Assembly: GCA_027605045.1 (NCBI GenBank)
Contig: JAQFWX010000008.1
Coordinates: forward strand, 620,001-684,000
Source of the DNA: Phallus indusiatus
Taxonomy: Eukaryota; Basidiomycota; Agaricomycetes; Phallales; Phallaceae
Reading direction: 5' to 3'
Length of the DNA stretch: 64,000 bases
This document shows, piece by piece, positions 1 through 11,847 of the stretch. Positions within the stretch are counted from its first letter, which is position 1. Each line of letters starts with the position of its first letter. Both the position numbers and the translations under genes were made by a program. Below the pieces are notes generated by a model. The model worked only from the letters and a program-made list of their open reading frames with translations. It ran no database searches and was not told where the DNA came from.

Positions 1-1455
1 CTAAAGTCACTCGAGATAGAGGAGAAGATTAACAAGATCAAATGGTGTAGACGTCAAAATGCAGCTCATTTCTTATTATCGACAAATGGTACGCTTTGTT
101 CTTCTCTCTCTTGTTTCCCTTTATCTATCTCACGTGCCACGTAAAGATAAAACCATCAAGCTATGGAAAGTGTTCGAAAAGACCATCCGGGTAGTGAGTG
201 AGAACCATCTCAATGCATCTCGATCGTATCCCTCCAATGGCTACATCCGACTCCCCACCGTCGTCCGTCAAGACGATATCGTCGCTGCCGTTCCACGTAA
301 AGTATACTCGAATGCCCACGCCTACCACATCAATTCCATATCCATTAACTCAGACGGTGAAACCTATATATCAGCAGACGACCTTAGAGTAAATTTGTGG
401 AATCTTAATATCAGTGATCAAAGTTTCAGTACGTTTCATCGCATCTCATCACCCATTTCCTACACTAATGCACTTGTACAGACATTGTGGATATCAAACC
501 TGTCAACATGGAAGAATTAACAGAAGTCATCACAGCGGCCGAATTTCATCCAATGCATTGCAATTTGTTCATGTACTCAAGCTCAAAGGGAACTATCAAG
601 CTCGCAGACATGCGGGACTCTGCACTGTGCGATCAACATGCCAAACGTATGTCTCCACTTGTTGTTTGCTTCTTTCAATTCAATGTTATTCCATCGGTAC
701 TGAGACATCACCGCAGAATACGAGGAACAAGAAGACCCAACAAATCGTTCCTTCTTTTCGGAAATCATATCATCCATCTCTGACGTAAAATTCAGTCATG
801 ATGGGCGGTATATTCTTTCCCGGGATTATCTCTCTCTGAAGATATGGGATGTGAATATGGAAACTCGGCCATTGAAGACCATCAATATTCATGATCACCT
901 TCGTGGGAAACTGTGCGATTTGTACGAGAATGATTGTATATTCGACAAGTTCGAGTGCACATTCAGTGGAGATGGAACGTACGTTTATTATTTTATGTCT
1001 ATACTTCTTACCTCTGCCTATCTTTCAATCTATTTTCAGCCATGTTTTAACCGGATCATATCACAACTACTTCCGAATATATGACGTCCAAACAACGCAA
1101 GATGTGGTGCTGCAGGCAGACAAATCAGCGTTTAAAGCCAAGAAGATCGGACTGAATGGACCAATGCCGAGAGGAGCTAATAATGGGGTCAAGTCCGGTC
1201 CCCTAGGGAAGGAGGGTATGAACATTGACACGATTGATTTTAACAAGAAGATTTTGCATGCTAGCTGGCATCCTCGGGAGAATACTATTGCGGTACGTAA
1301 TTGGCACAGATTATTAAGACCCCTATTAATTTTACCTCGACTTTCATTAGATTGCAGCAACCAATAATTTGTTCTTGGTTTGTACTTTCTCATATGATTA
1401 TCCGCGCAGTAATCGATAGAGCTGATAATTTTTTTTACAGTATAGTGCCGCATGA
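1..1455 (+). CDS. CDC55: PP2A regulatory subunit B (PR55/Cdc55), 5'-truncated by window edge
   Basis: WD40-repeat B/PR55 regulatory subunit of protein phosphatase 2A, which directs the phosphatase to mitotic-exit and morphogenesis substrates. Translation opens in frame at base 1 with [16 protein letters not shown] and carries family hallmarks: [83 protein letters not shown] and ATNNLFL near the end. Exons fitted by eye: 1-88, 147-428, 482-646, 717-978, 1040-1292, 1351-1377, 1441-1455; all junctions keep frame and use GT..AG. The last two exons are tiny (27 and 15 bases, ending FLYSAA). The N terminus lies outside the window. Nothing suggests disruption. Confidence 0.95.
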
Positions 1456-2129
1456 AATGAAAAGAAAAAAATTAAGTGAAACTAGACTTGTCTCGATCGA
1501 TTTGGATCACATCTTTTTTAAGCTCGCAAGCTTTTTTTTTGATGTTGTCGTTAAGTTAAACTATTATCGGTCACGATCTCAGTTTCGCATTCCCGCCGAG
1601 TATTTATTTGCCCATCACCTTTCGTTTCTGTCGGCATATCTCTCTCATATCCATGGATTATAATGGTCCTCCCTCTCTGTCTCATATTACTCGTCTCATC
1701 ATCTTCATCTCGCTTCGGTGACCAGTCTGGTTCTGGACTTTTTTCCTTTATCTTTCCATCTCGTGTCATCTTTAGTATTTAGTACTTTTTTCTTCCTTCT
1801 TTTCCTTCACATCCCTTAAACCATATTATTGTGACGGATTCCCTCCGTTATTATTAATGTCCCCTTGACGATGTGTTCACGCCCATCATTCCCCCATGAC
1901 CATTTTGCTACATCTTTCTCTCTCTCTCCCATTCCATCAATCCCCCTTGTATCTTTTCCCCCCTACCCAAACCAAATAGTCAAACAAGCAGGCGCAGGAA
2001 GCGAAGTTAAATTTGTTCAGAAGTAGATAATAAATACTATTATACGTTCTAACTCATTTCTTTTTTCCCGCGTGACTCTTAAATCTAACCAAGAAGGGTA
2101 TATATCCACGAAGCATCCGGATTCTTAGT
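1456..2129. other. Intergenic region between convergent CDC55 and the GPI-type gene
   Basis: Pyrimidine-rich, AT-rich sequence with T runs and CTCTCT tracts. It presumably holds the 3' UTRs of both flanking genes. No reading frame with family resemblance and no RNA gene was seen. Confidence 0.6.
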
Positions 2130-3306
2130 TTACAAGCTGAATTGCCAGATTGAAAGAAATAGTCCTAGTGCTATGGATAAAAGCCAATTCGCATCTCTGC
2201 CTTTAACAATGCCGTTTACGGGAATTAAAGCTTCTGTAGCAATAGGTTCGTATGTCGAGGTAACAACACTAGTAGCTACCGACGTAACTCTATAACCACG
2301 GAACCGTCAGAAATAGTATCACATACTCCCCCAATAGCGAGTACTTACGTGGTTGCAGCACCGCTAACAGTCTCTGTATCAGTAACCGTCTCCGTAACGG
2401 GCATTGTCAGTGTGATTGGGTATTGCCCCAACCATGGCTGTGTCGGAGGCGGAGAAAACTTTTGAGGTTGCGGTTGAAGAGGATTGGAGATGCTGGAGTT
2501 GCAGCTTGATTTTGGAGAGTTTGAGATGATGGTTATAGGAACGGGTGTTATTGAGTAGTATTCCTGTTGATTGAGTTGTTCGTTTTGTTTTTTTTTTGGT
2601 TAGAAAGGTGGTTTGGTGGATTGAAAGACGTACATACTGTTGAGTTGATACGGGCCATTTCGTATACGGTTAACTATAAGTGAGAAAGATGATTGTTTAA
2701 CTTTTGCTTGTTTTTGAAGTGTGCTTACGTTGTAGGGTCCCGCTGATACGCAAGGTGGTATAACGTAGGTTAGGTGCTTAACCTATTAGAGGTTACATTT
2801 TCTATTCAGAAACTTCAGAAACAAATGTAACACTTACTGTGCTACCAGGCTCCTGTGTTAAATACTGTGATCCTTCTGATACCGTCACGTTCAGATTGGT
2901 CTCCGAAGAGACGAGGAATAAGTTCAACGATTGATACATGGTATTGAGTGTCGAATTGGGCAAAAACGCTGATTGAGATAGTCTTCCATCACCCGATAAC
3001 TGTCGAAATTATCAGATTGAATAAAGCATTCTGATGTATTAAAAGGCCCTTACATCAAGGGCAATAGGCAAATTTTGACCCGCTGTGAATTGACTAAAGT
3101 CCGCAAAGTAAAGGGTTAAAAGTTCAGTTCCGGAAAGCAAAAAGAAGACATTCAAACCTCCGAGGGTTTGGAGCATCGACAATGGCCAGTCCATTAGTGT
3201 AAACCTGGCCATTTATCAAGATTTGACCCAAAGCGACATGGGACCAGGACAAAATATAGGATTGAAGTAAAAGCAAAGTAAAATAGGAACCGAAACGGTT
3301 TTTCAT
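2130..3306 (-). CDS. Secreted, probably GPI-anchored serine/threonine-rich protein
   Basis: Function not recognised. The first exon begins MKNRFGSYFTLLLLQSYILS, a typical signal peptide, followed by a mature start around ILINGQVYTNGLAIVDAPNP. Later exons fitted by eye read SQFTAGQNLPIALD, then LSGDGRLSQSAFLPNSTLN, then TYVIPPCVSAGPYN, then a proline/glutamine stretch and a Thr/Val-rich stretch (PVTETVTDTETVSGAATT). The protein ends in a hydrophobic tail (NWLLSIALGLFLSIWQFSL) directly before TAA, the usual layout of a GPI signal. About six introns of 50-65 bases fit GT..AG. It is likely a cell-wall or plasma-membrane surface protein. The exon chain is inferred and exact junctions may differ. 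Confidence 0.7.
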
Positions 3307-3764
3307 TTTATTTCTCGTCCAGCAAGAGTCTTTGCAAAGATATGTGCGAAGTTATGTACTTTTTTTTCGAAAGGAGCGTGGAGTTGAGGATTGGTGTGAG
3401 ACCAGGAGAAAACACGGTAAATCCAGCGGAACTGAGAATATGTCGTTGCTATAATTGGTATTATCGCCGTCGTCATGATGATGATATCAACACTGCTAAG
3501 AGCTTCAAGATTGTAATCGAATGAATAGCGATTTAAGTAAGAAGGCCTTGAAATAAGAAATAAACTTGGAATGTTGTTTCTGCTAAACAACTCTCTGACT
3601 TTGAGTCCTTGAATTAAAATTAAATGTTTTTTCATATGTTTTGGACGTGATGATTATCTCAGATAGCTTATGTAAGCTACACGTGATCAGTTTATAATTT
3701 CGCGAGTCTTGTCCCCAAACGACGTTCACCACAATTTGTATCTTCTATTTCTTGAATCTTTCTC
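3307..3764. other. Divergent promoter region of GPI-type gene and LIM gene
   Basis: About 460 bases between two divergently read start codons. Short overlapping open frames occur on both strands, but none has family resemblance. It probably contains both promoters and 5' UTRs. Confidence 0.5.
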
Positions 3765-6045
3765 ATGGGCTTTTGCCGCAGATGCGGAGATATTGTGCCC
3801 CCGCAAGCAACGCGTTGTAAATGTGGTGGCACACCAGTTGGTAAGTGCGAGCTTTGTTCGACTGTGCGTCAAGACATTCTTTGACATCATTTCCTTCTAC
3901 TAGCACCCGCGAATATTTGGAGTAAGGCATCGCGTAATGAACCAAAAGATGATAAATGGAGTAAAACGTCTGTCATTGAAAATATTCTTCGTCATAACTA
4001 AACTCTTATGACTTATACTCTCTCGCATCAGATATACCACACCGCCTCGCTCGCGCACCAATTCAGCAGCACCTACACCTACAAAGTCTCCACTACCAAA
4101 GTCACCTTTCGGAGGCAGTGTTAAAGCTGACGAGCCTTTATCTTCCCTCAGTCCCAAGATAAACACATCGCCATTACGAGGCACACAGAAACTACGGGAT
4201 TTTGAAAACGACTTGGACTCACCGACGGACATACTTATATCGCCCGAAGATGCCACGCTTGCGAAAGTATTTGGATCCATTTTACAGCCTACTTCCGACT
4301 TACCTATCCATTCTTGTGCTCTTTGTCATGAGATATTCGCACCCGACGCCACCATTTACCCCGACTTGTCCAGTGATTCTCTTTCAGATTCTTCGTTTCT
4401 TTGTCGATCGTGTTTCACAGTCCGTGGAGGATCCAAAGGCAAATGCAAAGCCTGCTATAAAGATGTCCTTGTCGTCACGAACGAAGGAGGATTCGTCGAG
4501 TTCTCCGGAAATGTATGGCATAAACGATGCTTCCGTTGTGATAATTGTGATGTGGATATTAGCCATTCACCCATGGTAGACATTTTTGGAAAACCGTCTT
4601 GCCCGGGTTGCTTTGATACTTGCACGATCCGCGCTCGAAATCCAAACAGAACCCCGACTAAGGCTTCGAATAAGACTCCAAATAAAACTCCAACCAAGAC
4701 TCCAACCAAAACTTCAAACAAGACCCCTACCAAGACTCCTACCAAGACCCCACCTAGGAAACTTTCAGAAGTCACGAACAATCTAGGGGGGACCGATCGA
4801 GGAGGTCGAGAGCTCAATCCTGCCCTAGAGGAACTATCTAATCGTTTAGGGATTCCACGTCCTGCTCCAGAGCCCGCTAAAGTAGTAGATGATCCATTCC
4901 TGGCAAAAAGTACAGAGTCCAAGTCGAAACCCGACGGTTTGACGTTCAAAAGGGTCGAACCAATCACCAAATCACCAGGAAAACTCAACGTAGAGTTACA
5001 GGACAAGCTTTTCAAAGAGGAAAGGAATTCGGCACCGAACAATAACTTATTCGAGACATGCTGCAAAGGATGCTCAAAGCCACTATTAAGTCGATTCAGC
5101 GATGGCAAGTTTGTCAATGCGCCGGGCGAAGACGGAAAGCCTGTCTCTTATCACGTTCAATGTTTTCGTTGCAGCATCTGCCAGAAGCCGATCGAAGGCT
5201 CGCGATCTACGCCTTTCGTCCGAGGTGCTAAAGGAATATGTCACCCAGAGGTTTGCAATCCGTTATTATAAACTGCTGCTTAACAATTGACGCATGTTCC
5301 ATTATAGTGTATTGATAACGACAGGGTCGTAGTCGTGTTATACCATCACCGCTACGTATCACCGTCCCGGAGAATAAGCCTGCGGAAAGTGTAGTTAAAG
5401 AGTTGCAAACTGCTCCCCCTGCTCCACGAATATTCCCGCGTTTTGGAGATTCGGAAACCTGTCCGGGATGTCGCAAGAACGTCTCTGTAATGGAAGTTGG
5501 GGTGGTTTCGGGACCACAGGCTAAGAGATGGCACAAAGCATGTTTGGTGTGTGGGGGTAAAGGAGCCAAACTGCCTCGACCTGGATGTGGCAAAGTACTG
5601 GATAGCTCGGCAAAGCTCGATATAGACGGTGCCATATGGTGTCGTGAATGTCTGGTGGGTCGCTTGCTTCTTGAACATTTCCCGGATTTTACTAAAAAAA
5701 ATAAATGTGTTTTACCCTCAGTTACTTTTACCAATTGAGAAGCGATCATCGCCCCAAAGTTCGCCTATACGCAGCCCACTTGCGCCAATGCATACTGGTC
5801 AAGTGGCTAGCCATCTAACTGGTGGTTCAACAACAACCATTGCACGTCAATTCACTGGAAATGCCGTTGGATTGTTACGCAGTGGCTCAATCAGCCCAAC
5901 GCGACAGTTGCGGAGTGTGAGTCCTACTAAAGGACTGAAGCCTATCGGCAAGTACGCTCGACCATTAGGTTTCAGGAATAAGAGCATCGACGAAGGTCGA
6001 GGAATGTTTTTGGTCCGCCAAATGACTGGAAGTAGTCAGCGTTGA
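3765..6045 (+). CDS. LIM-domain protein with zinc-ribbon-like N terminus
   Basis: Start ATG at 3765 gives MGFCRRCGDIVPPQATRCKC, a CxxC-rich N-terminal knuckle. Exons by eye: 3765-3840, 3904-3967, 4032-5250, 5325-5654, 5722-6045. Exon 3 carries a basic Ser/Pro-rich linker, then a LIM module (CALCHEIFA.., CRSCFTV, CKACYKD, WHKRCFRCDNCD, CPGCFDTC). A lysine/threonine/proline repeat follows, then a second LIM half (CCKGCSKPLLS, YHVQCFRCSICQKPIEGS). Exon 4 gives a third (CPGCRKNVSVMEVG, RWHKACLVCGG, WCRECL). The tail is Ser/Pro-rich and basic. LIM domains mediate protein contacts; fungal relatives act at polarity or cytokinesis sites (Pxl1-type), but that role is inference. Exon 2 uses a less usual GTCTGT donor. 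Confidence 0.85.
4646..4758 (+). repeat. Coding minisatellite (Lys-Thr-Pro-Thr/Asn units) inside the LIM gene
   Basis: Imperfect 12-base units of the form AAG ACT CCA ACC run about nine times in frame, encoding TPTK/TPNK/TSNK tetrapeptides between the first and second LIM modules. Length variation would not shift the frame. Confidence 0.85.
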
Positions 6046-6297
6046 GTAGTGTGCCGCGCTTGTGTTCTAATTATTGTTTGTTTAGCTTGAGAATAGATAC
6101 TTAACCTACGTGTCAACTTGTTCGTTTGTATGATAAACTAATATTGTGCAATGTATCTTCTTAAACTATTAGCGATTGAGCTTTAAGAACGTCAGACGAC
6201 CAAGCTCAAGGGCGGCATCGCAGGTATCCCTTACTCGGCCGAACTTCAAAGCCCGACGAATTACCTCCGGTAGCCCCGCGACGTTGTTGAAGACTCG

Positions 6298-6944
6298 ATG
6301 TCGAATAATGCTCAAGCCGGATCGTCTGCTCAAGGGAGTCAATCGCAGACCAGTCCAGAACAACAAGTGGCAATCGATCCACGGCAAGCCGAAGAGCAGG
6401 CTCGAAAAGATCGAACCCTGACTGAGTTTATGTTGATGTTGGATGAATATGAGCCTATGGTAGGCGAATTTCAATCAACCCCTTTCTTTATGCATATTTT
6501 AATTGGTTAATGGGTGTTGTTTAGATACCTAGTGAAATTGCAGATTTTTATTTTCAACGTGTTGGATTTGAGACTGAGGATGTCCGACTGTCCGTGACTT
6601 ATACTTATGAATTTGACGCGAGCCGCCCAATTAATTATTTTTTCATTTTTTTTCTACCACAGGAAGCGATTGCTATCACTTGCTGCGCAAAAATTTGTGT
6701 CAGATATAGCGGCTGATGCTTATCAACATGCGAGAATAAGAACAAATGCTGCAGGCGGTGGTCGTGGACGGGCAGGTGCAGCTAAGGTAAACTTCACGAA
6801 TAACAGATCTTCCGCTTTAGTTCTCTGGGTTCAATGCCTTTTCGTTCACAGGATAAAACTAAAACAACATTAACAATGGATGACCTAAGTGCTGCGCTTG
6901 CCGAGTACAATATCAATGCGAAGAAACCCGAATTTTTCATGTAA
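6298..6944 (+). CDS. TAF10: Transcription initiation factor TFIID/SAGA subunit TAF10
   Basis: Histone-fold subunit shared by TFIID and SAGA. Exons by eye: 6298-6459, 6525-6589, 6663-6786, 6852-6944. A Gln/Ser-rich N terminus precedes the TAF10 core: LTEFMLMLDEYEPM, IPSEIADFYFQRVGFETEDV, then LKRLLSLAAQKFVSDIAADA and YQHARIRTNAAGGGRG. The last exon gives LTMDDLSAALAEYNINAKKP before a final PEFFM, matching the usual C terminus. It is about 147 residues, short but complete for the family. It lies 250 bases downstream of the LIM gene on the same strand. All splice junctions keep frame. Confidence 0.95.
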
Positions 6945-7063
6945 AGATATGACGCAATGACGGACCCTAGTTATATATGAACGCAGTAATATTGTATCAC
7001 TTCAGTTTTGTTTTTATGTATTTGTTCTTTCAATTGTTATACAGTGTTCTCTCGTTGTCATTT

Positions 7064-8840
7064 TCATACGACTTTTTCGACCCCAGGAGGTAATTGATAT
7101 CCACCTTGACGACGAACCTGTTTGAAAATTGATCAGAGGAATATGTTCGCAATGACAGCAAACATCCTATGAACTCTTACCTCGTCAAAGACTTCCATTT
7201 GGAATAAACTAGTTTCAAGATTCCAAGTGTCGTTCTCCAGTTTTCCCGCTTGAATATCGCGAGCAACCGCATCTGCCATGTAGTGGTGGCCACGGCCAAC
7301 GTGTTTGAAAGTCTTCGTTTCAGTTTTGACGATCTCACCAGACCCAGGTTGGGAGAAGTAATGAATTGTATAAGATAGGGGTCTATATATCGGTGCCTAT
7401 AACACGTTATCATGAGCAGGAAACATACTTGAGTAAAGATGGCACTCACATCGACGGTTATCGTTCCACTCCTAAAACGTATTGTTAATGAGGGACTTGG
7501 AGGCGGAATCGTAATGCTGCATGTTAAAATTGCCTGAAAATGGATGGTCTACATGAAACCCAAAATTATTGAATAACACTCACTTGCGCTTGCAGTTCTT
7601 CGAAAGTCAGCGTAAAGCTAGTGCTACTGTCCACACCAGTAATGGGCGATTTCAATATCGCACCAACAACAGAGGTGGGTCGACGCCTGTTATTTTTCTC
7701 GTGCTCATACAAAGCAAGGTGTGACCATATGAAAGGATATGGTCCCCTGGATAAAATTGGCTAATGTTAGCTTGGCCAATTTTTCAATGTAATATTGATA
7801 CAGACAGGTCAAGAATTGCTCCTCCCCCTAATTTAGGATCCAGGATACGGTGGGTAACAGGGATATCTGATAACTGCAATGTCAGACGTATGACTGACTA
7901 TGTCAAGTGTAACCCACTGTCGACGTCGAAATCGCCAGATAAATCGGCGTGCCTTCAAATTTGATTTTAAAACTTCAGAAATCTGATTCAACGAAGACTA
8001 AGAACAGCCATACAATACTTTGATGTCGCCAAGGACGCCTGAGTCTATAACTTTCTTTATGTCGTACGCAATAGGCTGATTACAGATCATGTTCAGAGAC
8101 GAAAAGTGTTTCGCATTTTGAAGGAGGGTAAGACAGGACATACCTGAAAACGGGTCCACATAGCCTCCATAAGGAATAGTTTCTTTTCTGAAGCCAATTT
8201 GATAAGATCGCGAAGTTCAGCTGCATTAGATGTAAAAGGCTTTTCGCATAGAACGTGCTTTCCTGCCAGAAGAGCATCCCTGCTATTTTCATAGTGATAT
8301 GTATGCGGCGTTCCTGGGTATACATCATAATATTTAGTACACCATCATCATGCGAACATATTATCACCCACCGACATAGACGATATCAACGTTCTGGGTG
8401 GAAGGTTGTAGTGAGATGTAACAAATAGAGCAAATTCACAAACCGGGTCAGCATACACCTCTTCATATGTTCCATAAGCCTTGGCTATACTTTTATCCGC
8501 ATTTGTTTCAGCAACGAAAGCCTCTACTTTAGACAAGGACCTGGATCCTATTGCAACGACTTGATGCACGACATCGGTGACACCGCGACTGTGAATTCGA
8601 TCAAAAATGATTTATCTCAACTCGTTTAATTATTCTACCTTTTTGGATCAACTAATAGATCCTTTGGGACATATAAGTCCTCCTATAATGCACGAACCTG
8701 TGATCATACGGTGGTTACCTTTGTAAAATGGCCTGAAATCAGGCCGCAACCAATAATACCCCAACGCAATGTTCTTTATTCAAATCAGTGAATAACAACA
8801 CAGAATCTAAACAAGAGGAAACTGACATCTTGTCCGACAT
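7064..8840 (-). CDS. Gfo/Idh/MocA oxidoreductase, dimeric dihydrodiol dehydrogenase type
   Basis: NAD(P)-dependent oxidoreductase related to trans-1,2-dihydrobenzene-1,2-diol / D-xylose dehydrogenases. Start ATG at 8838-8840 encodes MSDK. A 52-base intron then leads into the Rossmann start TLRWGIIGCGLISGHFTK. Next exons give DLYVPKDLLVDPK, then SRGVTDVVHQVVAIGSRSLS and AYGTYEEVYADP. The family EKP motif is present (HVLCEKPFTSNAAELRDLI), followed by FLMEAMWTRF. The C terminus reads FDEVRRQGGYQLPPGVEKVV before TGA at 7064. There are many introns, at least eight. Substrate cannot be told from sequence. It is convergent with TAF10, 120 bases apart. Confidence 0.87.
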
Positions 8841-8998
8841 CCTGGTAGTAGTGAACACACTTCCAATACACCTTCGATGACATCGAATTTACCTGATTGT
8901 CGGGCCGAATGCCAGTTGTCAGTCATGGGAATAAGCGATTTTCCGGCAAAATTTCGTTCCCTAACAAATCATTACACAGGAATAAATTTTCTAAATCA

Positions 8999-10591
8999 TC
9001 ACGAGGTATCCATTAATGTGGTTTCCTTTGAACTATTATTATCTACACCCAAGTGTTCAAGCAGCTTGTCGACATCGGGGGAGACAACAAATCGCCTGTT
9101 AACTTCGCCTAGTACACAAAGTTTCTTCTCTTCTGCGTTAAGATATACAGCCTGCTGGAGAAATGAAGGTTGCGTGGCAGCAGTAACCTTTTGTTTCATT
9201 TTCAGGGGAAACAGTTTACACAAGAATCCGAAATCGTGAAAACTCACGTCTAATAGCATTCCATTATTAAGTCGTAGTTTAATCATTCCACTCCGATGCA
9301 CTTCTAATTGTCCAATAATGCCATCGATCTTTTTTTCCTTGCTACCTTCCTTATTCGCATCCGTACTTGGCACATTAGGAGCTTCGGATTTCACGTCAGG
9401 TGCGAACGTCACTTTCTTTTCTTTTGATGCAAGTAAACCGGGCTCTGCAGTCGCTGGGTCAGTTTTGTCTGTAATCATCGGTTCAGTTTCTTGTTCGTCC
9501 GCCGGTGCTTTGAACTGTGCAAAGTTGTGCGGGAATTGAAAGAAATACAATTTCTCTTGGAGGGATACCTGATCCTTTGTTCAGTAGCATAACAAAGAGA
9601 CAAGGATGCATACAGACATCATCATTTTGAACAGCGAAATGTTCGACGAGATCTTCTATTTCCTCCTCATCTTCGCTTTCGCTGAGGTGCAGCGCATCCG
9701 GTACGTTTTTACTCTCTTAAATATACATACAGATCAGATCAATGGTTCTCTAAAGAGAGGTGACTTTACCTTCAATCTTATTCTTCACCTCTCGCTTTTC
9801 CGCGATCTTACCCAAAGCTTCCTTTTTCTTCTTCAGTTTATCACGTTTCAGGCTTTCAGGAGCCATCCAATCCATATTTTTGATCGCATTCATGTCCACT
9901 ATCTGAACACCTTCATCCGGGTCCGAATAAACTTCAATATCCTCAGCCTCCTCCTCAACTTTCACAGCTTTCTCCTTCCCTTTGGAAGATTTCGCCTGTT
10001 CTTCCGGTCCTGTTGCGGCAGTTGAGCTCGAAGATGGTCCTTCTGCTCGAGGAGCTACATAAGTTGCACGGACAGCATTCCTCTTAGGGCCACCCATAGC
10101 AGGTCCCATAGCAAAGGGTCCGCTAGCAGTCATGTGCGTCTCCTGACGGGGAGGGGCGGCTCCTCGTGAAGCACCACGGCCCCGGCCCCGTCCACGACCT
10201 CTGCCTCTTTCGGATGCAGGTGCATCGGTGGTGGCTTTGGCTGTTGAAGCTGATGCTGTGGGAGGCTCTTCCTGGCCGGGAAAATAAGGACGTTATTCTC
10301 GGAATATGAGCAAAATAAAGCACCTGTTTAGCTTCATGCCTAATCGGAATGAGGAGAGAATTATACAAAATATGATAAATAAACTCACTTGCGCCGCGCT
10401 GGCAGTGTTGGAACGAACCTGAATTGAGCGGATTAAAGACTCTTGTGTAAAAAAAGACAGAGATTTATCTACTTCATTCTCTGAGTTCCTTGTCTAGTAA
10501 CCGTTTCATCTTGCTTTTTAGCTTGATTTCCGACAGCTTTAAGACTTGACGTCGTATTTCCATTGTTGGATGGTTCAGCTCCCGATGACAT
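8999..10591 (-). CDS. RPC53: RNA polymerase III subunit Rpc4 (Rpc53)
   Basis: Pol III-specific subunit of the Rpc4 family (yeast Rpc53, partner of Rpc37 in initiation and termination). The N-terminal half is low-complexity and charged, with an RGRGRGRG-type basic run near 10170-10210 and a nuclear KSSKGKEK segment. Then come DIEVYSDPDEGVQIVDMNAI and WMAPESLKRDKLKKKKEALG. The C-terminal core has IGQLEVHRSGMIKLRLNNG, LLDVS, FLQQAVYLNAEEKKLCVLGE and NRRFVVSPDVDKLLEHL, diagnostic for the family. The start ATG at 10589-10591 faces FIS1 across 57 bases. Introns lie near 10500, 10280-10400, 9700-9750, 9550-9600 and 9240. Confidence 0.9.
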
Positions 10592-10648
10592 TGTAAAAAG
10601 GAACGAAGCGCCCGCTGGCAAATCACTGCGATCTTGAATTCTGCGACG
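10592..10648. promoter_or_regulatory. Divergent promoter between RPC53 and FIS1
   Basis: Only 57 bases separate the two start codons, so the core promoters must overlap each other or extend into the coding exons. No TATA-like box is obvious. Confidence 0.6.
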
Positions 10649-11354
10649 ATGCCTTCAGACGAACTACCATATGCTGCAGAAGCTCGGATGAATATTTCTT
10701 TCGACGAGCTAGATGTGCGTTGATTTGTTGAGTTTGTTGAGTATAATATTGTGATGTATTGATCATTTACGTATTAGGTTCTACGTCGACAATACCGGAA
10801 AGAGGTGGCAGCACAGGGCCACGCCACGACTCAAACCAGATTCACCTATGCTTGGGGATTAGTCAAATCACCACAAAAGGCTGAACAGCAAGAGGGAGTA
10901 ACATTATTAAGATGTAATTCTTTTCATGAGAATCCTGCATTGCCCCTTTTCTGAGGTGTATCCTACGACTACTAGCTGTATATCAGGATGATCCGGCTCG
11001 TCGAAGAGAGTGTCTGTATTACTTAGCTCTAGGTCACTATAAGATGGGGCAATACGACGAAGCACGCAGATTCAATGGTAATTTATTTCCATTCCGTTAG
11101 TTTGACACTTGAACGTTGCCGGTAGCATTGCTTTTGGAGAAAGAACCAAATAACCTTCAAGCAAAGAGTCTGGACGTCCTCATAGAAAAGGGCATAAACC
11201 AAGGTACGTTGCAGAATGTTTACGATTTTGCATTGCTTTTTACGAACAAGAATTATCTTCTTCAGAAGGATACATTGGAATGGCAATTGCTGGAGGTGCT
11301 GTCGCACTGGGAGCCCTACTTATTGCGGGTGCATTGAAGAGATCGAGGAAGTAG
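10649..11354 (+). CDS. FIS1: Mitochondrial fission protein Fis1
   Basis: Tail-anchored outer-membrane protein that recruits the fission machinery. Exons by eye: 10649-10714, 10778-10913, 10976 onward, then two more to 11354. Residues: [60 protein letters not shown], a TPR-like helix pair with [20 protein letters not shown] and [10 protein letters not shown], then [20 protein letters not shown]. The C terminus is a transmembrane tail ([20 protein letters not shown]) followed by the basic KRSRK, as expected for mitochondrial targeting. Length (about 155 residues) matches the family. Confidence 0.95.
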
Positions 11355-11847
11355 CCGTTATCTCAACTTTCCTTCTTCCGCATCTTATATCTGCTAGTTT
11401 GAGCCTAATTCTCTGAAGCAAACCCTATGTGTATGTTACCTCTCTTTGAGCGAGGACACTTGTTTATCCATCTCTAGGTATTTATAATTTAGGACTGTAC
11501 TTGGACTATGCCATTCGATATGATTCAATACCTATCACATCCAATGCTTCTGGCACATATACTGACGGTTGCGAAAGGGAAACTTCCCTAAGTCAAAAAG
11601 CTGACAGCAATAAAACTTCGTGTATAACCAAGATGTGAACAACATCATAATACAATAACTAATGCCTTTTTGCAGGAATAACTTTACAGTGAGTGGTGTT
11701 CTAGTGAATGCGAGAGGAGTGGAATATGATAATGGGAATAGTTCATAGTCCATAGTCCATAGTCCATATATGTGTCAATCATGTTGGCAAAAAAGAATCT
11801 TGAGAGTTGGTGTATTAGACAAATTAGAGAAACGCTGCAGTCTTTGT
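11355..11847. other. Intergenic region with a short CATAGTC heptamer repeat
   Basis: 3' flanks of convergent FIS1 and the M50B gene. At about 11744-11766 the heptamer CATAGTC is repeated three times. No gene was recognised. Confidence 0.6.

Noticed and set aside
4455..5117. 220-codon minus-strand frame opposite the LIM gene
   Set aside because: Its Val-Gly-Val-Leu repeats are the antisense of the Lys-Thr-Pro minisatellite; the LIM gene explains the region.
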